In this document: positions 34,701 through 46,749 of the stretch, in pieces
Numbering within the stretch: the first letter of the stretch is position 1
Layout: each line of letters begins with the position of its first letter
NCBI GenBank assembly: GCA_002914845.1
Contig: JXTC01000174.1
Coordinates: 232,098 to 296,097 of the forward strand
Source: Trema orientale
Lineage: Eukaryota; Streptophyta; Magnoliopsida; Rosales; Cannabaceae
Length of the DNA stretch: 64,000 nt
Direction of reading: 5' to 3'
Position numbers and translations under genes: made by a program
Notes under the pieces: model-generated
Told to the model about the DNA's origin: nothing
Database searches by the model: none
Seen by the model: the letters and a program-made list of their open reading frames with translations, nothing else

Positions 34701-36320
34701 CCTTTGGCAATTAAGGCGGAACCTATCCCTTCAGCGGCACCGTCCCCAAGTGATTGGACTTATTCCATTAAAGAAAAGATAGAAAAGCCTGACGCCCAGA
34801 GCCTCAAAGAGACCAAGTCATATGTTATAATTAACAATCATCTTTACCGGAGATTGTCCAGCGGCGTCTTGGCCAAGTGCATAGACACGACGTTCGGTGA
34901 AATAATCCTCCGAGAAATACATAACAAGACTTGTGGCCTGGAAAGTCCATCACTTACCCGCCGAGTCCAGAGGTCGGGCTACTACTAGCCTAACCTCAGA
35001 AGCCAAGCTGATGAGTTGCAAAAAAATTGTCAACAATGTCAACTTACACTTGATCCCAGAGAAAATTACTACACAGAAATACGAGACTGGAGAAAAATCT
35101 ACATCGATTTTCTCAACTCCGGTCGAATGCCCGATGACGTCCCCTCGGCCATTCTAGTTAGACGAAAAACTGAGAGATTCTTCATCCATAACGGCTCCCT
35201 GTTCAGACGTAGCTTCCAGGGGAAAGCCCTAAAATGCTTAGGGCCAGCTGAAATTGACATAGCTCTCAGGGAAGTCCACGCTGGGGACTCCGGCGGGCAT
35301 ATGGGAGGCTGACGTCTTTTCGAACAACTACTCATTATTGGCTACTATTGGCCAACTATGGAAAAGGATGCTATGGAATTTGTCAGAAAATGCGAGGCCT
35401 GCCAAAAACATGCTAATCTTATCTACGCCCCCCTGTTGAAATGGGAAGTATCCATTCACCATGGCCGTTCCATACCTGGTCCATCGATCTCATTGGGCCT
35501 ATATCTCCTCCTGCCAGAGGAAAAATATGGATTCTGGCAGCTACTGAAAATTTCACTAAGTGGTCCGAGGCAATAGCCCTCAAAAGAGCCACTTCTGAAG
35601 CTGCCAGTAACTTTGTGAAGGAATACATCATTTGCCGTTTTGGGATACCTCGCAGAATAATATCAGATAATGGGACACCCTTCACGGGACACCCCTTTCA
35701 GTCCCTATTGGAAAGATATCATATTTTCCATGGACGTTCTACCCGATATTATCCCCAAGGCAATGGTGCGATTGAAGCCTTCAATAAAATCTTGGTGGCT
35801 ATCATCAAACGAATGATCGACGCCAAGTCTATTCAATGGGATGAGTGCTTACCTTCCGCACTTTGGACCTACAGAGCCACTAAAAATACCACTACCAAAC
35901 AAACACCATTTTCAATGGTGTATGGAGCTGAAGCTATTTGGCCTGTGGAACTCTTTGTGCCCTCCGCAAAAATGGCGCTCTCCTCGGATACCGCTGGAAG
36001 CACCCGAGAGTTCGATCTCGAAGTCCTTGAGGACCGACGAGATCAAGTTCAACAAGGGGTCTTATCTTACCAAAAGAAGTTAGCTCAAGTCTACAATCGA
36101 CTAATAAGACCTTGCTCTTTTCAGGTGGGAGAGTTGGTGCTAAAAGCCGCAGATCACATCATGAAGGGATTGCACGTCGCAAAATTCACTCTAAATTGGG
36201 AAGGCCCATATCAAATCGCTGATGTCAAACCCAGTGGGTACTGTGTCCTCTAAGAGATTGACACTGGTAAACTCTCTCCACCCACTAATTTAAAATTTAT
36301 CAAGAAATACTACACTTGAT
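31766..36320 (+). pseudogene. Broken pol of the Tat-type element (PR, RT, RNH, aRNH, INT)
   Basis: Protease (about 32110-32515) has ALIDNSSSVNLMP where the usual site has D-x-G; the glycine is replaced. Reverse transcriptase (about 32880-33700) keeps MPFGLKNTGATYQRAM and YVDDLVVKS. Gypsy RNase H (33850-34250) is followed by a second RNase H (34290-34680) with YFDGA and NNEAEYEAL. Two zinc-finger-like modules lead into the integrase core (about 35480-36000: WSIDLIGP, ISDNGTPF, YYPQGNGAIEAFN). Stops lie in frame at 32513, 32696, 33167, 33941, 34986, 35310 and 36251. Frame changes occur near 34290 (T-run) and 35425 (C-run). Several stops fit C-to-T or G-to-A change, as expected in methylated repeats. 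No functional polyprotein is possible. Confidence 0.92.
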
Positions 36321-37119
36321 AAATTAAGGACTGCTATGGATAACCCTATGTCGGGGACTATCATTTTTACATGCACAAGCAAGATTGCCACCACTTTTTA
36401 CTTCATGATGGGCATTTTTCTCTCATACATACTTGTGCATTGACATTTCTGCTTTCCTCGGGGTTTTATCCTATTTTCAAAAAAGACACTATTCAGTCCT
36501 ATTTTCCTAAAAACTAGCCGTGTCAAATACCCGATTCTCAGTACTATTATACGAACATTTCAGAGTTTCCGTCAAAATATCTATCTTCCTTTTGAAAAAT
36601 TCTTTTATAAAACTCTGTCAAAATAAGAGGCTATTATTTTCTACTATAAGCTTCTCTGTTTTAAAAACTGAGATCGGTACACTCACATTTTCAAAAACCG
36701 GCTGTTTTCGAATTTTTCTGAAGTGATTTTTGAATACTACTCTGGGTACTTTATGTTCTGAGATACTTGTAAAAGTCGTCGCAAAAGGCATGAAAGACGT
36801 GAGATAAAAGCCATTGAAAAAGGCCAGAGAGATAAACTGACAAAAGCCATCAGTTTCAAAAGGGGAATGGGAAAGAGTTAGGTAGAAAAGTGAATATTAA
36901 AAGCGCTGAAAAAGACAAAAAGGATAAAAGTATCTCCAGAACTAAAAGTCTTGGGTAGTCCTCAGAAAAAGCTTCGAGGCGTTATCATGGCAAGGAGGAA
37001 TTGAGGTAGCAAAGTAATGACCCCGGGCGTGGGCCCCCCTGTCGCTGGTCAGTCATCCTAGAAGCGGCTTGTCGCAATACCGCCAGCCGAAATGCCAGAT
37101 CTTCCATATCTGCATTTAC

Positions 37120-37212
37120 CTCCAACGCAAGAGGAGCTATATCTTGCCGACTCCAACGCAAGAGGAGCTATATCTTGCCTACTCCAATGCAAGAGGAGCT
37201 ATATCTTGCCGA
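37120..37212. repeat. 31-bp tandem repeat, three units
   Basis: Three head-to-tail copies containing CAAGAGGAGCTATATCTTGC, at 37120, 37151 and 37182, with one or two differences. Each unit has a short palindrome (GCAAGA..TCTTGC). There are no spacers, so it is not CRISPR-like. Confidence 0.95.
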
Positions 37213-37479
37213 TTACCTAGGATGACGCTTTGCACTTTAAATAGCAGGCGAGTGTACCGGACCGTGTCCTACACTACGAAGCAGCCTCAGTTCCGGGGGT
37301 CGCAGCAAGTTCTCCCCTGCCCGGTTGACCGTAAAACGGTTTTTGGCACAGTCTCTGCCATAAGCCTGTCTCCTCCATAAGGGCGACGCTTAATTCCGCC
37401 CGGGTATGGCCATCCGAGCTGTACTTATTGCCCGAGTATGTGGACTATATTCTCACCCATACTCCGCCTCACCTCTCAA

Positions 37480-37900
37480 AACCTTATCGTCGCCTCTACG
37501 ATAAGTGCTTATCTACATGTTCAAGCTTCTGTCCTTACATGTAGTCTTTCCTGCATAGCTTTACACATTTTTCTATGCAGATGTCAAAATCTTATCGGGC
37601 AAAGCTGATAAGTACTTTTCTACATGCTTTTAAAATCTCATATTTCTGAGTCTTTGCATGTAGTTTTTCATGCATAAATCTACTCATTTTCTATGCAGAT
37701 GTTAAAACTTTATCGTGTAAATCCGATAAGTACTTTTCTACATGCCTCTCATTTTTTGAGTCTCTGCATGTAGTTTATTCTCTCACTCTTAGCTGTGAGT
37801 TTTCCTGCATGATGATGTTTATACTTTTCCCATGCAGCTATTTTAAAACCTTATCGCTTCTTTCCCGATAAGTATCCCGTCATAAAACTCATAGTTTCAC
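37480..37900. repeat. Degenerate array of stem-loop units
   Basis: About four units of roughly 110-140 bp. Each holds, in order, a TTATCG/CGATAA pair, a CTACATG/CATGTAG pair and a TGCATAG/CTATGCAG pair, as in TTATCG..CGATAAGTGCTTATCTACATG..CATGTAG. Loop sequences vary more than stems. The last unit is incomplete. Confidence 0.75.
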
Positions 37901-39905
37901 TTTATCATGAGTAGCATATTTCCTCACAAAGTAATAATTTCGGGATGCTCTTCATCTTCTGAGGCATCCTTTCAAAACCTCATGATTTCTGAGAATTAAA
38001 ATCTCCTATACCTCTTGAAAAATTATCATAAGTGCTTTTCGCGACTAATTTTTACAAGCATAATTAGTCACTTTTTGGCATCTCGCCTTTTCCACACTTT
38101 TAAAAGAATTCAAAGGGGTTGCCAAAATACTTTACAAAATTTCAGGGACTAAGTCTATCTTTCTCTAAACAGCTATTCAAATTACTGGGGACTGGGTTCC
38201 TTCTAAAAATATGTTTCTCCCCAACAAATCATTTATAACACTGGGAACTTAATTTTATTTTTTTAAAATACCCCCAGTACTTATCTTTCTTGGTTTGAAT
38301 TTTTTATCTGGACTAATTCCTCTGTTGTGCAAGAAAATTGCTTAGAAAGACAGGAATATCGAACCAAGTAATTCCGTCTCGAGAATTCCTCGGATGCTGC
38401 TTACATTGCATGCATGTAACATAAAGCCCACATCAGGCCACGGTACGCAGGCCACTATGCTAAGGTCCAAGGGGTCACCATGGCTTCAACAAGGTTTGAA
38501 ATCTATCTTAGATTTTTACCAATGTCATTAGTAAAGTCAAATTATATTTTTACCACTTTTTGCTGGTAGAAAGTTAAAAAAAAAAAAAAAAGTATTTTTT
38601 ATATGTTTTGTGGCGTATGTGCCCTCTAACTATGGCATTTCACAAAATTCTTCACATTTCTTATAATTGGGTCAGACCTCTATGACCTATTCGGTTTCCT
38701 AAAAATACCACTTTTTGTACCTTATGCCATGCCTCTATGCTCATTTGCCAGTTTGCTTATATTTCTATTATATTTTGCAAGCATTATTTGAAAATAGGAT
38801 ATTTTCACGATACTCATTCTTGGACCTTACTTGCATCCCGAAACATCGCATTTGCATGACGGGTCACAATCCTTGCACTTATTTCCTTGTTAATCAATTA
38901 TTTGCATTATCCTTACATGCATATTTGGATTGTTTAATGTCAAAAACTTTAAGCACAATTACCCTCATCATCACCTTGGATTGTGGTCATATTTGCACCA
39001 ATATTGCCATTTTTCAAACCTCAAGCATAAAGTAGAACCCGGAAATACCATTGCACTTCTTCTTTCTTTCTTTCAAAATTTTGCACAAGAATTTTTTTTT
39101 TTTTTTTAGGCCAACATCCTCTTGGTAATACTTTTCCTCCCTTAGACAAACTTTAACCCATGATCACATTTTGTAATATTCGATCAAATTTTAATCTTCT
39201 TGCATTTTCGGACAAAATAGAAAGAGAGAGAGCTTTTCTAATTCATAAAAATTTCATTTCATAAAATATAAAATTACATGGGGATATTTTGCATAAAATA
39301 TAAAATTACATGGAATTAACACATTTTCTCCCTCACTCTGAGTGTTAATTCCCATTCTAGAATTTTGGAGGATTATACTCCTCCATTTCTAAAACTCCTA
39401 ACGGACATGGAGGTCCAACCTCCATGACTATCTTGTTTTGGGATTCATAACCTAAAACAAGAATTTTTCATAACAAGTCATGACTCATTGGCCATGACTC
39501 GCTAATCTCCCTCTTCCCTCTCGCTGGAGACTTTGCCCTTGTCGGTAGTCAATGGACAAGTGAACAGGCCTCCGACAAGCCAAAGGAAGAAAGAATCTAA
39601 TGATCCCTGTCTAATCCATAGACAGAGGTTCTAAAAGAACCCTCCTCTTGGATGTATCAACGACAATGTCGCTAGAAACATCTAAGATTTTCCAAACTTC
39701 ATTCGGGGATTCGTCATGACCTGCGAGCCATGCTACGTCTCCTAGCCCTTCAGCAGAACCTCGTAGTGCACCCTTACTCCTCCAAGCCGTGATAGCTCCC
39801 CACGTCATCCCCATGTAGTTTGCTCGGGTCGAACCCAAGGACAATACTCTCAAAATTCTTCCTTTCATGGAAAATGCTTGATTCTGTTTTAAGCTCTTTT
39901 CCATG

Positions 39906-39949
<44 letters not shown>

Positions 39950-41389
39950 GAATACTTCCCACTTATTTTCTTCTTCTCGGGTTCTTTCATCGTCCTTTAT
40001 TTTTGTTGCCAAAATAACACAATGCATGGCTCAAATAGCCATGCAACCCTACAAGAAAGAAACCCTCGGTCTCTCCGCCTCTCTCTCATTCTTTTGAATT
40101 TCCAAAATGAACACTTGATTCCAAGAAAGGAATCTGATCACTTGCACATAGAGCCGAAAATGGTGTGGCATCCATTGCTTGAAATAACCACACAATGACT
40201 CTTTGGAAACCTAGGGTGCCGCCACTTGTCATACAATACCTTCCTTTGCATTTCTCTTTGTCTATTTGCACCATCATTCATATTTTTATAACACTTGTCT
40301 TAACTACATATACATATATACATGCATGTGATCCTCGGGTTCCCACACCACAAAATAACCAAAATAGCTACTATTCCCACACACCTTTCTCTTCTCACAA
40401 AACTAAAAGTTTTGTCCTTTCTCCTTTTCTTGTAGCCACCCAAGCTACTTGGTGAAGATAGGTGTGTAGCTTCATGCTAACACTTCACCATTCACATGCC
40501 TTGTCACACCTTTTCTTCACTTGCATGTGAACCTAGTCAAGAGTAATAAACTCTTTTCTCGGCCGACACCTAAACCATACCAAGCTAGATTGATGCCACT
40601 TGCTTTGATTAGCACAACACTCAAGAATGTCCACACATTGATACACCCAAAGTAACTCCATTCCTTGGACACTCTTATCTCGGAGAAACCAAGGAAGAAC
40701 TACACTAGAGTATTTGCATGATACCCTCCTATACGTGTCCTCTCTTTGCATGCATGCACACCAAACCTTTCTCTTAACAAAGCATGCATTAGTAATAAAA
40801 TACTTATAATTACATGCATGTTTAATTACGCAAGTTGCTCATGCATATGTTCTATTAATTTGGCAAATATTCTCTATGTAAACTTTGGTAAATTAGTCAG
40901 GAATCACTTTCTTCACTGAATATTTTACAAATTATTAAGTTATCTATACTCTATTATCTTGTACTTGAGTCAAGAGTTTAGTATCTTCCATGGCAACTAC
41001 ACACTGTGTGTCTGCTTCCCTCGAGATTGACAGGTATATTTACTATTATTCACGAAAGAATGCAGTATTCCTTATTTACTTTGATGACCACATCCATCTA
41101 CTATGCTTGCATGCATTCTCTCTTATTCACGCATATATTAAAACCAAGTTTTTATTTATGACACAATGAGCATACAAGGCTCGAGGAGATACTCTATCCT
41201 CTTTTGCAGAATAATCTCCTCACTAGTACACAAAAGGAACTCAACTTAATGGTAGGAACTACGAGAGCCATGGTAACGTCGGCTCGGATGCCTTCGGGTC
41301 CCTCGCCGCCCCATGGAAGATTGAGCACTATGAAATGGGGGTTGTGGCTCCGCATATGACGTCAATACCGGCACTGGAATAATGCGGCT

Positions 41390-41857
41390 TCAAAGATCCC
41401 AGTATAGCTCTTGCCAATGAGCAATCTCTTCATACGCTTCCATCAAATTCGCTTCCGCCATTCTGAGGTTTGCTTCCAAGGTGGCAATTTTCTGCTCGAC
41501 ATAAGACTGGACCTCAAAAATATGTTCGAAAGCATATGTGGCGTGCATTTCAAGTTCCTGAATCCTCTGGACATAATAGCAAAGTTCAGCTCGAGAACGT
41601 AGTTGTATCTCGCCTAGTTGGTCACTCAGCGCATTCACCTGAGCTTAGAGGTTGTCTACGCTAGCTTGACTAACTCGAGGAGATGCTGGAGTAGGAGAAG
41701 GTGATAATGGTGAACCTATTATGATATCCAGCGAACCACTTGAAGAGGAAGGCAAAGCTCTCGAGTAAATCCCCGATGAGTCTGAATGCGGACTAGGAGC
41801 CATGACCGAAATAGGGAGCAAATAGATATGTTTGATGTACAACCGAGAGGAAGACAT
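41390..41857 (-). pseudogene. Antisense ORF of the Tat-type element, split by one stop
   Basis: The minus strand is open from 41857 to 41390 except for one TAA at 41645-41647. The likely start is MAPSPHSDSSG at 41803. The N-terminal half is Ser/Pro-rich (GSPLSPSPTPASPRVS). The C-terminal half is a heptad-like helix (YVEQKIATLEANLRMAEANL), probably a coiled coil. Extra sense or antisense ORFs in this position are known in Tat-lineage elements, with unknown function. It lies just inside the 3' LTR. Confidence 0.65.
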
Positions 41858-41947
41858 GACTCACAAGATGACTATAGGACCCCTCTATTTATAATATTTG
41901 ATAAGCTTCGGCGAATGGTCACATCCATCATAGCTTAGGGGACTTAA

Positions 41948-43150
41948 TGTTTTGGGGTTTTCCCGATTTTTGGGATTAATCCTTAAGCATGATATTGTGC
42001 TAATTAAGTAAGAGATTAGCGAGACCTAAGCCAGTTTACTCGGACTACAAGTAATACNNNNNNNNNNNNNNNNNNNNNNNNNNNNNNNNNNNNNNNNNNN
42101 NNNNNNNNNNNNNNNNNNNNNNNNNNNNNNNNNNNNNNNNNNNNNNNNNNNNNNNNNNNNNNNNNNNNNNNNNNNNNNNNNNNNNNNNNNNNNNNNNNNN
42201 NNNNNNNNNNNNNNNNNNNNNNNNNNNNNNNNNNNNNNNNNNNNNNNNNNNNNNNNNNNNNNNNNNNNNNNNNNNNNNNNNNNNNNNNNNNNNNNNNNNN
42301 NNNNNNNNNNNNNNNNNNNNNNNNNNNNNNNNNNNNNNNNNNNNNNNNNNNNNNNNNNNNNNNNNNNNNNNNNNNNNNNNNNNNNNNNNNNNNNNNNNNN
42401 NNNNNNNNNNNNNNNNNNNNNNNNNNNNNNNNNNNNNNNNNNNNNNNNNNNNNNNNNNNNNNNNNNNNNNNNNNNNNNNNNNNNNNNNNNNNNNNNNNNN
42501 NNNNNNNNNNNNNNNNNNNNNNNNNNNNNNNNNNNNNNNNNNNNNNNNNNNNNNNNNNNNNNNNNNNNNNNNNNNNNNNNNNNNNNNNNNNNNNNNNNNN
42601 NNNNNNNNNNNNNNNNNNNNNNNNNNNNNNNNNNNNNNNNNNNNNNNNNNNNNNNNNNNNNNNNNNNNNNNNNNNNNNNNNNNNNNNNNNNNNNNNNNNN
42701 NNNNNNNNNNNNNNNNNNNNNNNNNNNNNNNNNNNNNNNNNNNNNNNNNNNNNNNNNNNNNNNNNNNNNNNNNNNNNNNNNNNNNNNNNNNNNNNNNNNN
42801 NNNNNNNNNNNNNNNNNNNNNNNNNNNNNNNNNNNNNNNNNNNNNNNNNNNNNNNNNNNNNNNNNNNNNNNNNNNNNNNNNNNNNNNNNNNNNNNNNNNN
42901 NNNNNNNNNNNNNNNNNNNNNNNNNNNNNNNNNNNNNNNNNNNNNNNNNNNNNNNNNNNNNNNNNNNNNNNNNNNNNNNNNNNNNNNNNNNNNNNNNNNN
43001 NNNNNNNNNNNNNNNNNNNNNNNNNNNNNAGACAGTGTTGTGATAACTCTTACACATGCATACTAACCTTAATCTCAATTTTCTTCTGTTTTGTCTTAAT
43101 TAATCACAGGTCTCATTAATTAATCAGAACACAAGGTCTGATCCCGAACA
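41948..43150 (+). repeat. 3' LTR of the Tat-type element, interrupted by an assembly gap
   Basis: The first 110 bp (41948-42057) and last 121 bp (43030-43150) match the 5' LTR with one difference each. The middle is N. By the 5' LTR, 1532 bp should be missing, but only 972 N are present. Confidence 0.95.
42058..43029. other. Assembly gap (972 N)
   Basis: Unknown bases inside the 3' LTR. Any open frame reported across it has no meaning. Confidence 1.
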
Positions 43151-43632
43151 GTAGTTTCAATAGACTACAAAATATTTTAATCTCGATTCAATAAATCAAT
43201 GTATTTTTCTAAAATTCATGAATTTTTTATTTATTGTAAAAAAAATTGGTAGGCATCTTGTTTTCTTTCCAAAATTAGAACAAATTTTTATTTTTATTTC
43301 ATTGTATTTCATTATAAAGCTTGTTTCTTCCAAAACTTTTCAATGTCATTAATTTCTTATTCAACGTCCATTCTTTCAGTTGTTAAGTTAATTTTCCTAC
43401 CAAATTGGCTATTGATATATTTAATCAAGTCAAAATACATTATAATTTGTATATTTTATTACTCAACTAATATATCTAAAAGAAGTTGTCTTCTATCTTT
43501 AGAAATAATAATAAAATTTTTTCAAAGAAATGCGTTTAAAAATTTCTTATAAGTACAATTTAATTCCAGAATATTTTTTTTTAAATGTTCGCCTTAGGCC
43601 CCAGAATTTGTTGAGCCGGCCCTGATAATTGC

Positions 43633-46600
43633 CTATATATAGACATATTTTGTGTCTACTATTGCATGGCACCATTTAAGAGAATGTGAGGAAGAAGAGG
43701 AATGGGAAGAGCTCATAAGCCCTCTAGCAAGCCTATGTTCTTCTTGGTTGATCTTATAGGATGATGGCAACTATGTAAAGCTAATGAGAGGTAATTCTAA
43801 TGGCACCCAAATTCTTCACATAATTAAAGAGCCAATAATAGCTTGTAGCATAACATTTGTTTTTCATATTAGTGCTATGTGCGTGCCTCAACTTGAGTAA
43901 TTATTTCGTTATTTAACAGTTATGAATAACCTTTATTTACTAAGTAATTTTGCAGTGAAATGCTCGAGTTATACTCTTTGGTACAAGTATGACGTGTTTT
44001 AAGTTGACTGGTTATAATTATAGGTATTGTTCTAATTGTTAAATACGTTTGCTCTTATAAATTTATTTAGTTGGTCACCCTTATTCATATTTGTGTGTGG
44101 TCATAATTTTTAAGTAATTTATATTTGTGTATAATTAAATATACAATTTTCAATTTATATTTACGATATCTATCTTTTGTTTTTATTATTTTATGTAAAT
44201 ATCTGACTATAATACAAATATATGGTGAGAATGAGGTCTCACTGACTTAATCAAAGTCGGTCACTTTCTTTTCTTACAGTAGCGTATATAACTTTTCTCT
44301 TCGTTTATTGGGGTTCTATCTATCAATTGCTGGCCCCTCCCTCATCTTCACGTTCACTTCTCTCAAATTCTTCTAGTTGATTATGTGTGTGATGGTTAAA
44401 TATATTTAAATCTGATTGCGGTGAGTGCTCAAGTAGTCGAATCACTAGTTTGAAAAGCAAGTTTCTTATTCCTCGTAAGCAACACTTGTCAGGAAGGTAA
44501 TTCCTTTTCATATATATTAGTATCTTTCTCTCAAATATATCTTTCACCATTCTTACTTTTCAATTTCTAGGACATATATATTTGTACCATTATTGTGATT
44601 ATTTTTTTAAGTTAGTGGGATTTAAATAATGGAAATTCATGGATTTATGTGCTCAATTATGTGATGATTTGTGACATGTATATTTAATGGAGTGAATGTT
44701 TACGTGATGGCCTTATGAGTTTAAAGGTATAAGTAATAGTAACATCATAAAGAGTTTCGGTGCACCTTTTAATGTTATCAATATTTATTTTCGCTTTGAG
44801 TATTGTATGTAAGTAATGTTAAGCTTGGCCCAATGACTTATTAATGGTTCTCTTTCTAATTGTTGTTTTCAAGAATTCTTAGCATTGAAATCAATTTAAT
44901 GTCTATTTTTGATGACTTGTTATCTTTTACTACATACATGTGTGTGGATACATGATTAACTAAACAAATACGTGATCAATTTGAGATAGTACCTTGATTT
45001 CATAATATTTGCTTTTGTTTAAATTGGTTGATGTTGTATATGTGTGAGATCTTTTGCTCATATGATTACATTGGATATGTGAATAGATTTTTTTTTTTTA
45101 TTTTCCTGTATATCTAAATAGTGATAAAAAATAAAGGGTACTTGTTGGAATTCGATATCTATGGTTTTATGATAGTAATTGTTTTTGGAAAGTTCAATTG
45201 TTCTAGGAAATGTATTTTTTTAATTAATCTACTTATTTAGTTAATAATACCCTGAAATAAGTCTCACAGTCATGTTATTTATTGTTATTGTAAATTTATA
45301 TAAAATCAAATGGCTTATATTGTTTGGTTTTAAACTGACGGTGAAGATAAATTAATTTGAATGCTATTTAGAGAGATTTGTCCATGTGCTTTTTCTTGAG
45401 AATGATTGACCAACATCTAAAGTAATGAATATATGTCCTTATGAATTCAAAATTGAAATTTGGCTTATATACATATTATTAAACTAGTTTTCTAGTAGCA
45501 CATCGCTTAGTTATATAATTTATTTGAATTGTGAAAAATAACTTGATGCAAATGTACATATTAATTAATATCGTGACTTTTGTACTTGGTTAATGTCTTA
45601 TTTTTCCTTCTGTTATTTGTATGTCTAAGGATGATTTTATGAACCTAAAACATGTTTCCTTTCTATTTTGGATGTAAGTGAACTTTTGTTATTTTCCTTT
45701 CTATTCACAAACTTAGACTTGAAGGAATTGTGTATATTTTGTACTAAATCTTAAGATAGCAAATTGTAATTTTACATGTTTAGTGACAAAAAGAACTTGG
45801 TATTGGTTTAATATTAGGGATACGTCAATTGTACCTAGAGCAAAGAGCATTTCACAAGAAAAATATCTAAAAGCTCCAGTTCAAGGTAAGTAACGTCACA
45901 CCTGCAATGTAAGAAATTCTTTGTTTCTGTGAATTTATAGAATTTGTGGATATAGAATCTGTGGATATGTGTACATATGTATTTATCATTCAGCTTTGCA
46001 TGAGACATGAATACGTGGTATATTTATATTGTCTGACGAGTATTAGTGAATAGAGTGTGGCGGGCCAGCGCCCAAATATGTGATATGGTTCCTTCGGGGA
46101 CACTCTGGTTCCTTCGGGAACACTCTAGTCCTTTTAGGGACAATATGGTTACTTCGGGAACACTCTGACTGTAGTATAGGGTGGACCTCTGTAGTACACA
46201 GAGGGGTTTGAGATATATTTGGGACTCGAGACCTCTATATTGCTCATGATATGTTATATATTCTCTGAGTGGCTCAGTATGCGATTCACGGTCTTGTCAG
46301 GCAATACAATATACATAGGGATCCCAATCATATGATTATCTGTAATCTGTCATGTGCACTCTGCATCTGCATACGTTACTTACTGAGTTTTATACTCATA
46401 GATATTCTTACATTGCAGAGGGTACTAATGCTACGTGAATTATAGGAGGAGCGCCGACTTTCTGACCGCGACTTATGTATATGAGCATTTAAACATTGTG
46501 GGTTTTCTTGATTGAGAATTTTGTATCTGTTTTGAGTATGTGTATATTATGTATATTTTATGAGAGGGTGTATACACGTATGCAACGAAGTATATATAAT

Positions 46601-46749
46601 TATGAGTGGAGTTTCCTTTTTCTTCCAGAAAGTTTAAAAAGTTTCAAATTTTCACTATTTATCAGTTCTAAGTTTAGTAGCGTCTCCCGATCTCACTAAA
46701 TATTTTTACTAATATCTTTACGTACGTGTGTGGGATGTGAGGATGTTAC
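43633..46749 (+). mobile_element. Probable chromovirus LTR remnant
   Basis: The 3' end GGATGTGAGGATGTTACA, the CATTGCAGAGGGTACTAATG segment near 46410 and the TTCGGGAACACTCT repeats (46087-46170) have the style of Tekay/Del LTRs. No start was found, and the 43.6-46.0 kb part is plain AT-rich DNA. No gene seen. Confidence 0.35.
46087..46170. repeat. ~21-bp tandem repeat, about four units
   Basis: Variants of GGTTCCTTCGGGAACACTCT head to tail, with an inner palindrome TTCC..GGAA. Confidence 0.8.

Larger units (their letters stand above)
36321..41389 (+). other. Long 3' non-coding region of the Tat-type element
   Basis: About 5 kb between pol and the antisense ORF. It contains a 31-bp triplicate (37120-37212), a stem-loop array (37480-37900), a (CT)n tract at about 39913-39947 and otherwise unique AT-rich DNA. 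The short open stretches here look like chance. Long 3' regions are common in Tat-lineage elements. Confidence 0.75.
28440..43150 (+). mobile_element. Ty3/gypsy Tat-type LTR retrotransposon, full-length structure, coding-defective
   Basis: LTRs begin TGTTTTGGGG and end CCCGAACA. The 5-bp target duplication GTAGT (28435-28439 and 43151-43155) lies inside hAT copy B. The order is 5' LTR, primer-binding site, gag, protease, reverse transcriptase, RNase H, a second archaeal-type RNase H, integrase, a 5.6-kb 3' region with an antisense ORF, then a 3' LTR largely masked by N. The extra RNase H and long 3' region are hallmarks of the Tat/Ogre/Retand lineage. The visible LTR ends differ at only 2 of 231 positions, whereas the coding region has many stops and frameshifts. 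Confidence 0.95.
28287..43624 (+). mobile_element. Non-autonomous hAT-like element, copy B, split by a retrotransposon
   Basis: Ends CAGGGGTGGCTCGAGGG and (reverse complement) CAGGGCCGGCTCAACA. Perfect 8-bp target duplication ATAATTGC at 28279-28286 and 43625-43632. The element's own sequence is 28287-28439 plus 43151-43624, about 622 bp after counting the 5-bp retrotransposon duplication once. It is an inverted relative of copy A. The CAGGG ends and 8-bp duplication identify the hAT superfamily. Confidence 0.92.

Noticed and set aside
37120..37212. Three regularly spaced repeats suggesting a CRISPR-like array
   Set aside because: Units are contiguous with no spacers and lie inside a plant retrotransposon.
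42026..43078. 350-codon minus-strand frame
   Set aside because: It is open only because it runs through 972 N; the real ends are LTR sequence.
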